In this document: in pieces, positions 1 through 8,001 of the stretch
How the letters are laid out: the number at the start of each line of letters is the position of its first letter
Numbering within the stretch: position 1 is the first letter of the stretch
Assembly: GCA_035566895.1 (NCBI GenBank)
Contig: DATMQA010000201.1
Span: forward strand, 1 to 46,113
From: DATMQA01 sp035566895
Lineage (GTDB): Bacteria; Verrucomicrobiota; Verrucomicrobiia; Limisphaerales; UBA8199
Direction: 5' to 3'
Length of the DNA: 46,113 nt
The notes under the pieces: generated by a model
Told to the model about the DNA's origin: nothing
What the model saw: the letters and a program-made list of their open reading frames with translations, nothing else
Databases searched by the model: none
Position numbers and translations under genes: made by a program

Positions 1-339
1 AAAGCTGAGGAGATAATGCTTCGGAAATCTCCCCTGGACCTCGACAAGAACCTTCCGCGCCTCCCGCGTCCGACCCTGGAAGTTGAGCGCAGAGGCCAGA
101 GCGATGAAACCTCCTACCTCGTGCGGCGCGATCCGACACAGTTTCCTGGCAACGTTCGCGGCTAAATCCCATTTCTTTGCCGTGCACAAAGCCATGTAAC
201 GCGCGCAAAGAGCGTCAGGATGCAATCGGGCCTGCGGCGGAAGTTTCTCCAGTTCCTTGATTGCTTCGGACCAGTCGCCGAGTCCAAGCCAGCCTTCGGC
301 GGCTTCGAGGTGCCGTTTGTCAATTGCTCGGAGGGACAT
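1..339 (-). CDS. TPR-repeat protein, 3' end cut by window edge
   Basis: The frame opens with ATG at 337-339 and stays open leftward to base 1, so 113 codons of the N-terminal part are visible. The translation (MSLRAIDKRHLEAAEGWLGL..., then GDWSEAIKELEKLP and later AANVARKLCRIAPHEVGGF) has the paired-helix pattern of tetratricopeptide repeats, with small residues at the expected turns. TPRs are protein-protein interaction scaffolds; nothing visible shows the partner. No clear Shine-Dalgarno precedes the ATG and no signal peptide is present, so it is probably cytoplasmic. A short fragment of a similar protein lies at 1352-1582, which suggests a small paralogous family. The C-terminus is outside the window. 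Confidence 0.7.
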   Translation of the reverse strand, partial: MSLRAIDKRHLEAAEGWLGLGDWSEAIKELEKLPPQARLHPDALCARYMALCTAKKWDLAANVARKLCRIAPHEVGGFIALASALNFQGRTREARKVLVEVQGRFPKHYLLSF

Positions 340-458
340 GACGCGATTTTCGCACGTTTGTCCTCTAGCGCGAGACTTTCTTTTTTGCTCAAAACCGCAG
401 CACTACCCCCAACACTTGGGCAAGCTCACCGGGCTGATTTCTTGCGAGTTCTGCGCGA

Positions 459-497
459 TAAAAAAGGAGCGACCCGTCGGTTAAAACGGATCGCTCC
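459..497 (-). terminator. Rho-independent terminator (leftward)
   Basis: On the minus strand a 12-bp stem (GGAGCGATCCGT pairing with ACGGGTCGCTCC, one G-U) closes an 8-base loop and is followed directly by six T residues (plus-strand A run at 460-465). It sits between the start of the TPR gene at 339 and the MmcQ-like gene ending at 900, so it would stop leftward read-through. Confidence 0.75.
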
Positions 498-847
498 CGC
501 AGAGTCCCCGCAGCGCCCACCGAGCGTATGGACGAGGCCTACAGGAATTTGGTTACAAGGCAGCGGGGGCTAAATGTTTACGTCATCCGCTCAAGAAGCA
601 AGAGAAGCTTTACCCCAACCTCTTTGCCGGTTTAAAAGGGGAGTCGCCGGGCGTCATGTCCTTTCCGGGTCCCCGTCAGGCACCTTCGTATCGGGGGGGG
701 GGACAGGCGCTCGGCACTCTTCTCCCTCAACTCTCGGAGGCAGGGCGGCGGCACGGTCCCAGGCAAAAGAGTCACCGGCCAGAAATTCATTGTCACGTCG
801 GCAACGACTCCGGCAGCACGCCGAGCCGAGCAGCAAAATCGCCGCCC

Positions 848-883
848 GAAAAAAGAAGGAGCGGCTCGAAACCACCGAGCCGC
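848..883 (-). terminator. Rho-independent terminator of the MmcQ/YjbR-like gene
   Basis: A perfect 8-bp stem (GCGGCTCG at 861-868 with CGAGCCGC at 876-883) closes a 7-base loop and is followed on the minus strand by a T-rich tract (TCCTTCTTTTTTC). It begins 17 bases after the stop codon of the 900-1307 gene, which strongly supports that gene being real and transcribed leftward. Confidence 0.8.
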
Positions 884-899
884 CCCACACGAACCGCCG

Positions 900-1307
900 T
901 CACTCAACGAAAGTTAGACGCCGCTTGGCCGAATATGTTCCCGACTTTTTCAAGGACTCGCGGGACGAGGCTGGTCCGTTTTCATCGAATTCAGCCACCA
1001 GGCCCTTCGACGCAGCCTTGAGCCATGCGGCATTGAGCGCGCTACGGAGCGGCGCTTCGTCAATTCTTTCTAGAAGTATATGCGTGCTGCCGCGCCGGGC
1101 TTTTGCAGGGACGAAGGCCGTAAATTGAGACTTAACGAAAGCGGCTTGCTGCTCCAGCGATAATTTGACCACCGCCCAACGTTCATCGGGATAGCCAAGG
1201 GTCGCGAAAATTCTCCCGGATACCATAAACTGAGGACGGTTCGAGCGAGAAAGCTCCTTCGTTCTGGGTAGGCTGAAAGCGATCCTGCGGAAATCGTTGG
1301 CGGTCAC
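900..1307 (-). CDS. MmcQ/YjbR-family DNA-binding protein
   Basis: This 135-residue protein matches the small MmcQ/YjbR family from end to end: an N-terminal TANDFRRIAFSLP, the central GRIFATLGYPDERWAVVKL, and the C-terminal LRSALNAAWLKAASKGLV. Family members adopt a CyaY-like fold and are usually annotated as DNA-binding; their cellular role is poorly known. I chose GTG at 1305-1307 because homology begins right there and an AGGAGG lies upstream, although 16 bases away, which is long. The open frame continues to 1436 but that extension looks like chance sequence. A strong terminator follows the stop, so the gene is probably monocistronic. The family call is firm; any specific function is not. 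Confidence 0.82.
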   Translation of the reverse strand: MTANDFRRIAFSLPRTKELSRSNRPQFMVSGRIFATLGYPDERWAVVKLSLEQQAAFVKSQFTAFVPAKARRGSTHILLERIDEAPLRSALNAAWLKAASKGLVAEFDENGPASSRESLKKSGTYSAKRRLTFVE

Positions 1308-1351
1308 GGCTTGGTTGGGTTGGCCTCCTGTGCACCGGCGAGCCGCCGAGG

Positions 1352-1582
1352 TTAAGCATCCGCCGCGCAGACCCGGCGCGGAACCTGAACCTGGGGCGGG
1401 TGCTCCGCAAAAGCAATCGCCAAGGCGGCACGCCAAGCGAGCTTCTGAATTCCACGTTTTTGCCAGGCTTTCTTCGGCAGGCGGTTAAGCTCCTGGAGCG
1501 CTCGGCGGGGGTCCCCCAAGCGCAACCACATTTCGGCGGTCGTCACGCGCAACATGTCTTTCATCATCAGCCCGGATTTCAT
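1352..1582 (-). pseudogene. TPR protein fragment, paralogous to the gene at 1-339
   Basis: Residues 11-55 (TAEMWLRLGDPRRALQELNRL and onward) align with the N-terminal repeat of the TPR protein at 1-339 (EAAEGWLGLGDWSEAIKELEKL). The similarity stops after about 45 residues and the frame then runs into unrelated sequence and a stop. The simplest reading is a decayed or truncated copy. A very short functional TPR protein is possible but less likely. Confidence 0.45.
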
Positions 1583-1672
1583 GGACGATGATTTTGCCAG
1601 GGGCCGGAGGCCTGTCGATTGGGTCGAGACCTACTAGGAAAAAACTGGGGCAGAAAGGCGTGCCTGCCCGGG

Positions 1673-2542
1673 TCACGGCCAGCGGAGGCGGTAGAAACGG
1701 CTGGAGTAATTGGTCCACGCTGGATCGCTGAAATAATACGAGCCGCCGATGAGCGTGTTGGTTTGCAACGGAGACCAGATGGAATTGCTCAGGTTCGTGG
1801 AGGCCTCGACCACGACGACCAAGTTGCTTGTGCCGCTGATAATGAACCCGAACCCGTTTGTCCCTACGCCAAAGCCGGGACCGTTGCTCTGCACCTGCGG
1901 GTTCCATAGAACCGTCGGACGACCGTCAAGAAAGGAAGTCCAGCCCGTCGTCCCTGGCAAGTAATAAGCGGTCGCGGAGTTGTCACCGGAGAACACAAAT
2001 GGACCAACACTAGGGGCATTACCCTGGAAATAGACTGCTGTCAGGTTGGTGCACGCTGCGAACGCATACGGCCACATGATGGTGACGCTGTTGGGGATCG
2101 TGACACCTGCCAAACCGCACCCAGCGAACGCGTGACCTCCTATACTGGCGACGCTGGTGCCAATAGTAACGTTGGTCAGGTTGGTGCAGCTTAGAAACGC
2201 CCCGTCCCCGACGTTAGTGACGCTGTTAGGGATGGTCACGTTGATCAGGTTGGTGCAGTTGCGAAGCCCCTCAACCCCGATACTGGTTACCGGCAGGCCA
2301 TTGGTTGAGTCTGGGATAATCACCGCGCCGCCTGGACCGGTGTATCCCGTGACGGTGAGCGCGCCGTTATTGGTCGTGAAATTGAATTGGGCCTGGACGA
2401 TGGCAGGCGACGTCAACAACAGCAGCAGGAGAAGCCATGAGCGGGAGACACGCCGACAGAGGCATTTTTGGATAAGGTTCGACTGACGGCGTAGAGGTCT
2501 TTGGCGCGCTGCAATGGCGCGGTGAAATAGGTTGGTTGGCAT
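1673..2542 (-). CDS. BspA-like leucine-rich-repeat surface protein
   Basis: A 289-residue secreted protein. Residues 33-52 form a signal peptide (a run of seven leucines, then SPAIVQAQ), preceded by a long basic stretch. Residues ~55-205 hold BspA/LRR_5-type repeats with the core NCTNLINVTIPNSVTNVGDG and related copies. The last ~60 residues (SNLVVVVEASTNLSNSIW to FYRLRWP) match a C-terminal module common on verrucomicrobial exported proteins, probably a sorting or surface-anchoring signal. BspA-like repeats are usually adhesive or interaction surfaces. The ATG at 2542 is the only convenient start; the 32-residue n-region before the hydrophobic core is unusually long. The ligand is unknown. 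Confidence 0.8.
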   Translation of the reverse strand: MPTNLFHRAIAARQRPLRRQSNLIQKCLCRRVSRSWLLLLLLLTSPAIVQAQFNFTTNNGALTVTGYTGPGGAVIIPDSTNGLPVTSIGVEGLRNCTNLINVTIPNSVTNVGDGAFLSCTNLTNVTIGTSVASIGGHAFAGCGLAGVTIPNSVTIMWPYAFAACTNLTAVYFQGNAPSVGPFVFSGDNSATAYYLPGTTGWTSFLDGRPTVLWNPQVQSNGPGFGVGTNGFGFIISGTSNLVVVVEASTNLSNSIWSPLQTNTLIGGSYYFSDPAWTNYSSRFYRLRWP

Positions 2543-2900
2543 CGGGCTGTCCGTTCTGAAACACCTTCGGTGGCCTTTTTATCAAACCTCGGACAATTTG
2601 TCAAGCAAAAGCAGGTGCTGGAAGAATTATGCAAAAGGCGCGCCCCGGGCTGCCGGCACCAAGGACCTCGGCACTGAACACGAATCTCCCGCGCACGTTC
2701 CGGCCCGGAGTCGGTGCCGGGGGTGCCGGGCGTAGGGCAGCCGACACGCGGAGGCCGGGCAGCGGTGCCTGGTGTCCTGGGGCTGGGCTTTGTGCGCCGG
2801 CCAGAACATCGGAGGAGTCGTCGGACCGCGGAAGCGACCGGATTGCCCTCTGGCATCGATAGGGGCTAGCTCACCTGCCTCGGATCATCTCCCTTTAGGA
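2543..2900. other. GC-rich intergenic stretch, no gene recognised
   Basis: Very GC-rich, with repeated CCGG/GTGCC-type short words around 2690-2790. Open frames on both strands have no recognisable protein character. It should contain the promoter of the leftward LRR gene, but I cannot single one out. Confidence 0.5.
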
Positions 2901-4028
2901 TCAAACTTCCTTCCCTGAAGCGAGAACCCAGGGAATCCACACCGCGAAATCGACAAAGTAAACCACTCGCAGCATCGCCTCGCCAAAGTACCCAGGCTCC
3001 TGCCACCCATAAGCGCCGTTTTGCCACTGTTTCAGTCGAGGCAGCAATCGAGCCGGGTCAGTGCCGCCAGCCTGAGCCATGACACCACGGACCACCTGGG
3101 AGGCTTCCCGAAGTCCGCTTTGGCCGCACTCCCGAAAAATCTGGTTTAAGAGCCTTGGGCGTCGAGCCTGAATCCGGTATCCGTATTCAAGTCCCGACGC
3201 GAGCCAGTCCAAGAGGTCCAGCTCTCCGGTTGGGCACTCGGTCTCACTCTTCACTCCGGCGCCCCGTAACTGCCGACGCAGGAATCTGAGCACCGTCTGA
3301 CACTGTTTCGGTTGCCCTTCATAATACTCACGCGTGAGGCGAAGCAGCGGATGCTCTAACAGCGCCAGCACCGACTTGCCGACTCCATTCAATGGGGCGC
3401 CGATGAGCACCCGTGAGGCAATGTCTGCGATGCCATTGCCGATTCGGGGAGGAATGTCCCACACCAACTCAGACCGCCGCGGGTCACACCTTGCCGTTGT
3501 GGCGGCTGCGTATCCGGCGCGGAAGGTTTTTATGACCGCATCGAGGGTAATCCCCAGCACCTGGTTTTCGGGTGCTTGACTCCATTGTGCCTTCGCAATA
3601 TGCGCGCAGGCGCCGCTCAGGCCGTCGAAACTAAGGTGTTCTTCTCGCGAGCATTCAGCCAATACCCCGAGTCTTCTTTCGGCTTCGGCCAACTCGCGAC
3701 CCGGCAGCACGTCCCCCAGAAATTCTGGGTGCGCACGGCCCAGATCGTGGCCTGCGCAAAACGAGAGTTGCATCCAAACGCCCAGCTTTTCCTTCTTCAT
3801 TGGAAATCCCATTAAGGACATCTCACGAACGAACGGAAAGAGGAGCTTCAGGCCATCGAATTCACTCGGGTCGGCTGCCAACCCCAGCAGGTTCCTGCAA
3901 AGTGGGTCATCAAGGCGAAAATACGGCAGCGGCGTGTTGTATGTCCGTGCCGCTTGAGCCTCGCGAGTGGCATAGGTTGCTCTTCGTTTAAACTTTGCCG
4001 TTTGCGACATTGGTCCGGGCGCGTTCAT
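2901..4028 (-). CDS. Hypothetical protein, 375 residues
   Basis: I do not recognise the family. The protein looks soluble, with no signal peptide or clear membrane segment. It contains FPFVREMSLMGFPMKKEKLG near residue 70, a stretch with SFCAGHDLGRAHPEFLG, an acidic C-terminal half, and a tryptophan-rich end (YGWQEPGYFGEAMLRVVYFV). I place the start at ATG 4026-4028 because GGGAGG lies 6 bases upstream, one of the few clear Shine-Dalgarno sites in the window. The frame is open back to 4235, but that part overlaps a perfect palindrome that looks regulatory. The next gene on the same strand is the LRR protein, 358 bases away, so an operon is unlikely. Confidence 0.7.
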   Translation of the reverse strand: MNAPGPMSQTAKFKRRATYATREAQAARTYNTPLPYFRLDDPLCRNLLGLAADPSEFDGLKLLFPFVREMSLMGFPMKKEKLGVWMQLSFCAGHDLGRAHPEFLGDVLPGRELAEAERRLGVLAECSREEHLSFDGLSGACAHIAKAQWSQAPENQVLGITLDAVIKTFRAGYAAATTARCDPRRSELVWDIPPRIGNGIADIASRVLIGAPLNGVGKSVLALLEHPLLRLTREYYEGQPKQCQTVLRFLRRQLRGAGVKSETECPTGELDLLDWLASGLEYGYRIQARRPRLLNQIFRECGQSGLREASQVVRGVMAQAGGTDPARLLPRLKQWQNGAYGWQEPGYFGEAMLRVVYFVDFAVWIPWVLASGKEV

Positions 4029-4163
4029 GCGGCCCTCCCGGGTTGAAATTGGACCGTGAATGTCGGCCATTCTGCAATGAAGAGCAGATTTTCCGGCTCC
4101 CACCAGATTTCTAACTGTTGCATGACGCGGATTTTCTACGCACCAGGAGGCCGGCAAAAAATT

Positions 4164-4187
4164 AACCGTCCTAATATCAGGACGGTT
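4164..4187. promoter_or_regulatory. Perfect 9-bp-arm palindrome, candidate operator
   Basis: AACCGTCCT at 4164-4172 and its exact reverse complement AGGACGGTT at 4179-4187 flank a 6-base spacer (AATATC). It lies ~135 bases upstream of the 2901-4028 gene. A spaced perfect dyad with no following U tract suggests a binding site for a dimeric regulator rather than a terminator. I cannot name the regulator. Confidence 0.4.
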
Positions 4188-5077
4188 TCGTTGCCGTTGG
4201 AGATTTGTTCGAGAGCGAACACCGCTCTTACACATCGAGACAGCCTACCGGGCCGTCTCACGCCACCATGGTCTCCAGCCTGGTTGGCAGACTCTCTTTT
4301 TCAAGAGTCATTCCTGATGCTGGAGTTTGGACAGCGAGGCAGAGGAACAGTTCAAAGTTGGTCTTGAACGCTCCGCCAGCCAGCCGGCCAGGCTATGCTA
4401 GCTTCTCGCCGCGGCCGAACTCGGTTCCGAAATCGTGATTGGCGAAACGAAGCGCATGCAAGGCAAAAAACTGCCACTGACCGCCGTTGAGTTCACGCGG
4501 TGCGGGCCAAAAACAACCGCATGATTGAACCCGCGCTCGCCCTCGCCTCCAAACTTTGAACTGGAGCAGCGCTTAGCGACTTCGTCAAACCGACCGGCAT
4601 TGCGACATGAGGTTGGGCCACCGTGCTAACAGACCCGCGTGCCACGGCTACGGCGTGCCAGCGTGACAAAGGGCCACCGGGCCAAGCGAACATCTTGCCG
4701 GGGGTCCCGTGCCTGTTGGGCTGCCCGGCCGGTCACAAGTTGCCAGTTGGCACATAATAAAAGGGTGCGAAAACCGGGCTTCCCGCCACAAATTGCACCC
4801 CTTCGATAATTTTTTTCTAGGTCTAGGTAGTCTCTCCAACCGAGGTCCAGGGTCAGCCAGCCCCCCGCCGGCCCTCTGGCGCGCGAAGGTCCGGGGTCGA
4901 GGTCACCGCGGCCGGCTGGGATTGGGTCCCTAGGGTGGATCGAACGGAAAGTTCACTACCTGGTCGCGAGCGCCCAAACACGGAATTGAGCCCGCAGGGC
5001 CATCCGAACGGTCTCCCGATGGCGCTCCATTGAACTATCCCGGCTCAAAGTTACAACACTTTCAACCGCCGCGGCCC
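4188..5077. other. ~0.9 kb without a recognised gene
   Basis: Between the palindrome at 4164-4187 and the first island gene. It holds the hairpin with T tract at 4761-4816 and a tRNA-like but non-foldable stretch at about 4963-5046. No open frame resembles a protein family. The left end of the integrated element should fall near its right part. Confidence 0.5.
4761..4816 (+). terminator. Hairpin plus T7 tract, orphan rightward terminator
   Basis: AAGGGTGC (4761-4768) pairs with GCACCCCTT (4795-4803) with one bulge, an inner GGG/CCC pairing extends the stem, and TTTTTTT follows at 4810-4816. No protein gene on the plus strand leads into it, so it either terminates an unannotated transcript or is chance. 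Confidence 0.4.
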
Positions 5078-5491
5078 TCAGTCCGATGAAGCCAGCACCT
5101 CACCGGCTTTCGCCCTGCTCGTCGCTACAGCCTTTTGCGCATAAAACTCGCGCCAATCCCAGCCTCCGTCCGCCGGGGAGGCTTCATTTCGCTTAGTCTG
5201 CGCCTTTTCAACCTCCCGTGCCGCCGCTTCCTTGAATTTCCGGTGCTCCCGGAGAGCCTGCTGGACTTGCTCGTCTGTGGCCGACTGAAAGCCGATAGAC
5301 CGCGCCCAGGTCTCCAGCTTGTGGATTCGCCGGCAGAGAGATAAAGGCGGGACCGTTTTCCATCGCTGGAAACACCGAGGATTCAGGTTGGCCTGTCGCG
5401 GCACAATTTGACGCCAGTGCCGACCAAAGCGGGCTTTGAAAAAGGCCACCAATTCGTTCCGGCGGAGAATTATGAATTGTTCGAGGGTCAT
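5078..5491 (-). CDS. Hypothetical island protein, 137 residues
   Basis: Family not recognised. The N-terminal half (MTLEQFIILRRNELVAFFKA, then RHWRQIVPRQANLNPRCFQR) is basic and helical and could hold a DNA-binding helix-turn-helix; RHWRQIVP-type sequence is compatible but not diagnostic. The C-terminal half is charged and probably coiled (EHRKFKEAAAREVEKAQTKR). Its start overlaps the stop of the upstream terminase-like gene by four bases (5488-5491), so the two are translationally coupled. It is the last gene of the island on the left. Confidence 0.65.
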   Translation of the reverse strand: MTLEQFIILRRNELVAFFKARFGRHWRQIVPRQANLNPRCFQRWKTVPPLSLCRRIHKLETWARSIGFQSATDEQVQQALREHRKFKEAAAREVEKAQTKRNEASPADGGWDWREFYAQKAVATSRAKAGEVLASSD

Positions 5492-6111
5492 ATAACTGGG
5501 TCGTAATCGGGAAATCCGTCATGGCGCCGGCCCCAGAGAGCCAGGCTCTCCTCCACGGCGGCGACCGAATCCATTCCGGGAAGCTGGTCAAGGCGACGCA
5601 TGGCCCGCGAGATGGCCGCACGCAGGCTGGCGAGTTCCTCCTTCGTATACGCCTCAGGCTCATGGACAGGCGTTTCCTCGCAGGTGCGGTCGAGAATTCG
5701 GCTGGCCACGTTGAGAGCGCGAACCATGTCGATGAGGATTCTTGGCTCAAACTTGGGCTTGTTAGTCCTCGGGTTCCGCGGCGAAAGCCAATCAAGAAGA
5801 CTTTCCTCGTCGGTGAATCGGTAGGCTCGATTTAAGAATTGATTGATGAGGACTCTTAAGTGACAGGCTTGAATGCGCGTGACCACTCGACTGATGGTTA
5901 GGTCGGTTGAGTTGCGCCTCTCATCATGCCGGAGGGCTTGGTATGCCCTTAGTTTGGTCGGCCAATCCTCTTTGGCTGCAAGCACCTCGACCACCTCGGC
6001 GGGCATCTTCAAGGCAATGCCGACCTTGGTCGAGTTGCCCAGGAACGCCAGGTAAGCGAGGAATATTCTGGCGACGTCCCAATGTTCCTTGTCAAAAGTG
6101 TTCATAATCAT
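5488..6111 (-). CDS. Terminase-small-subunit-like protein
   Basis: A 207-residue protein whose N-terminal third (residues ~10-60) reads as an HTH module: RIFLAYLAFLGNSTKVGIAL followed by KMPAEVVEVLAAKEDWPTKL. The order 'cell proceeds stepwise, K/A-rich helix, then W-x-x-K-L' is typical of phage terminase small subunits and related regulators, which bind packaging-initiation DNA. The remainder is helical with no recognised motif. It is coupled to the downstream 137-residue gene by an ATGA overlap. Upstream is the iteron-rich region 6261-6564. If the call is right, the element may redirect a helper phage's packaging, as satellites with TerS homologues do. The alternative is a generic HTH regulator. 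Confidence 0.45.
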   Translation of the reverse strand: MIMNTFDKEHWDVARIFLAYLAFLGNSTKVGIALKMPAEVVEVLAAKEDWPTKLRAYQALRHDERRNSTDLTISRVVTRIQACHLRVLINQFLNRAYRFTDEESLLDWLSPRNPRTNKPKFEPRILIDMVRALNVASRILDRTCEETPVHEPEAYTKEELASLRAAISRAMRRLDQLPGMDSVAAVEESLALWGRRHDGFPDYDPVI

Positions 6112-6260
6112 TCATAACCGTTCGACCACCGTTCTCTCGGACGGTGTTCCGCGGGCCGCTGAGCCATAGAGCCTTCGATTCGACGACCCAACGAGCCGCT
6201 GGACGGCTAACCACCTGGGCGTCCGGGCTCCCCGGGGCTGGCAGGGACGGGGCTGTCCGA

Positions 6261-6564
6261 TGACACCGTGACGCACCTTTTGTAACCTTTTTGCCGCCCA
6301 GTGGAAAACTCATGACACCGTGACACACTGTTTCTAACCTTTTGATACTTTTATAATAAATGGATATGTGATTCATGTGGGTAGGAAGTGGCAGAAAGGG
6401 TGTCACGGTGTCATGCCAATAGGTCTTGCATACGTGGCTGTGACACCATGACAGACTATTTTTAACCTTTTGGTGATTTCAAGATACATACCAGTGGTTT
6501 CCAATGGTTATGAATAGGAAAACAAGGTGTCATGGTGTCATGGTGTCACGGTGTCACGGTGTCA
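6261..6564. repeat. Iteron array, candidate replication origin
   Basis: Five tandem copies of GGTGTCA at exact 8-base spacing (6526, 6534, 6542, 6550, 6558) end inside the helicase stop codon. The same word recurs as GGTGTCACGGTGTCATG at 6399-6415 and, inverted, in three longer direct repeats of the form TGACACCGTGAC...TAACCTTTT at 6261, 6313 and 6441. An AT-rich patch (about 6341-6372) lies among them. Clustered iterons plus an AT-rich segment, directly adjoining primase and helicase genes, fit a replication origin. An operator array controlling the downstream genes is the alternative. Confidence 0.6.
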
Positions 6565-8001
6565 TCCTGTGGCACGAGGCTTTATGACCCAGATACGCTC
6601 AGACGCAGTTCGCCTGTATTGAATACGGTCCGGGTGTTTATTTTCGAGCCGGCTAAGGTAGGTAGCGGCAGCATGCGGCCAGGTCAGCAATTTCTTGGCC
6701 TCGTAACCATGTAATGGCGACGCAAATAAGTGCATCTGGAGTCGGTCAGCAGTTCCCTCGAAACCATTCTGGTGTCCGATTTCCGACCCTTTTTCCGTCG
6801 TGAGCCCGTCGTCTGTCTTGAACCATAAGTCAATTAATGCAAGCAGCCTCACCTCGGGTGTCAATTCATCCAGGGCTTCGACTAGGGCTGGATGATGGAA
6901 GTGCTTCACACCAAACCTATCGCACTTCAAACCCTCGGGGATTTCCCATTTGTTTAGGAAGTGAAGGAATGCCGGTAGTTCACGAATCAGAGTCGCCCAC
7001 AATGCCACGCGCTGGGCCTCGGTGAAGGTTGGCATAGGGAACGGAGCTTTGGAAACCTTCAAGAGGATAATTTTGTCGCCCATCGATTCGTCTAAAGGCG
7101 GCAAAATCAAAAGATTTTCCGATTCCTCGTTCAACGAAAGACTCACACGCCATAACGGTTTCAGGCTGATGGCCTGCCGATTTTTGGCGTGGCACGACTG
7201 CACCTCATTAACCGTGAAGTCCTTGATGCGGGCGCCAAAGGCTCTTCGTGCCCGAATGTCGGTGGACGCGATTTCATCTTCAATAACAAGATGCTCGGCT
7301 CCGAGCAAATCGCTGTTGAAATCCGTCGCGCCGCTCATGTAGCGGAAGGGCTTGGCCGACCGCCCGCCCAAGATTTCAGTTATGATCTTTTGAAAAAAAG
7401 ATTTTCCCGAATCGACTTCACCTGCCAGGACTAGCAACTGCCCCGGTCGCAAGTGGCTCTCGCGCAAGCTTTCATAGGCGATTTTTAGCCAGCCACAAAC
7501 ATAGAGCCTTTGCTCGTCGGGAAACAGGTTCCTCAACAACTTGTCCAGGATAGGGAATTGCCCGGGCCGTGGCATAATTAGCTTGGGCGAACTGGTTATA
7601 AGAATTCTCTGGCCGCACATTTCAGTCAGCCCCTTCTGGTAACCGGCGAGAGGTCCCGCGTAGGTCACATCGAATTGCCGTTGGACCCGATTCAGGCAGT
7701 CGTCCAGGTCAGAAAGCACTTCTCCCTCGCGCGGTTTCGCAGAAAACCCACAAGCCCGCAACTGACGCTTGAGACCGGTTTCGTTGACTGTTATCCAATC
7801 GCCGCGCGTGTTTAGAATCCAATAATCTTTTCGCCCGACATCGTAATACACCTCGGGTCGCTCCATTCTCGTTATTGGAGGTGCCGGCGTTTCCACGGCC
7901 GGAGGTGCTGTTCCCTCCGCGGTCTGCGGTGCCGGTGTTTCCACGGTAGGTGGTGCTGTTGTTCCAACGGTTGGAGTCTGCTGGTCACAAGTTACGTTCA
8001 T
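6562..8001 (-). CDS. SF3-type primase-associated helicase
   Basis: A 479-residue replication ATPase. Residues 1-45 are a low-complexity linker with repeated VETPAP units. The ATPase core begins near residue 155: Walker A GEVDSGKS (about residues 194-201) and Walker B HLVIEDEIA (about 236-244), followed by a conserved Asn-containing segment SLSLNEESENL that fits sensor 1 of superfamily 3 helicases. This is the arrangement of D5/DUF5906-type helicases that unwind phage and plasmid origins. Its start overlaps the stop of the primase gene by four bases, so the two are made together, and its 3' end runs into the iteron array. Helicase identity is strong; the exact subfamily is inferred. Confidence 0.8.
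   Translation of the reverse strand: MNVTCDQQTPTVGTTAPPTVETPAPQTAEGTAPPAVETPAPPITRMERPEVYYDVGRKDYWILNTRGDWITVNETGLKRQLRACGFSAKPREGEVLSDLDDCLNRVQRQFDVTYAGPLAGYQKGLTEMCGQRILITSSPKLIMPRPGQFPILDKLLRNLFPDEQRLYVCGWLKIAYESLRESHLRPGQLLVLAGEVDSGKSFFQKIITEILGGRSAKPFRYMSGATDFNSDLLGAEHLVIEDEIASTDIRARRAFGARIKDFTVNEVQSCHAKNRQAISLKPLWRVSLSLNEESENLLILPPLDESMGDKIILLKVSKAPFPMPTFTEAQRVALWATLIRELPAFLHFLNKWEIPEGLKCDRFGVKHFHHPALVEALDELTPEVRLLALIDLWFKTDDGLTTEKGSEIGHQNGFEGTADRLQMHLFASPLHGYEAKKLLTWPHAAATYLSRLENKHPDRIQYRRTASERIWVIKPRATG

Larger units (their letters stand above)
340..899. other. Non-coding stretch holding two minus-strand terminators
   Basis: No convincing gene. Open frames here on either strand have compositions typical of chance ORFs in GC-rich DNA. 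The recognisable content is the two hairpin-plus-U-tract terminators listed separately (459-497 and 848-883), both oriented for leftward transcription. Confidence 0.6.

Noticed and set aside
574..1128. Long rightward open frame of 184 codons
   Set aside because: It overlaps a real minus-strand gene and its terminator; composition is Arg/Ser/Pro-rich with no motif, as expected of an antisense frame in GC-rich DNA.
4931..4950. Possible left attachment site (GGATCGAAC resembles GAATCGAAC in tRNA-Gly)
   Set aside because: Only about nine bases match; too short to claim a duplicated tRNA end. The left boundary of the island remains open.
4963..5046. tRNA-like stretch on the minus strand (GCCGGGATAGTTCAATGG with a T-loop-like GGCTCAATTCC)
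   Set aside because: Parts resemble D- and T-arms, but the acceptor strands do not pair, the T-stem has three mismatches and no normal 7-base anticodon loop forms. At most a decayed tRNA or the scar of an insertion end; not listed as a gene.
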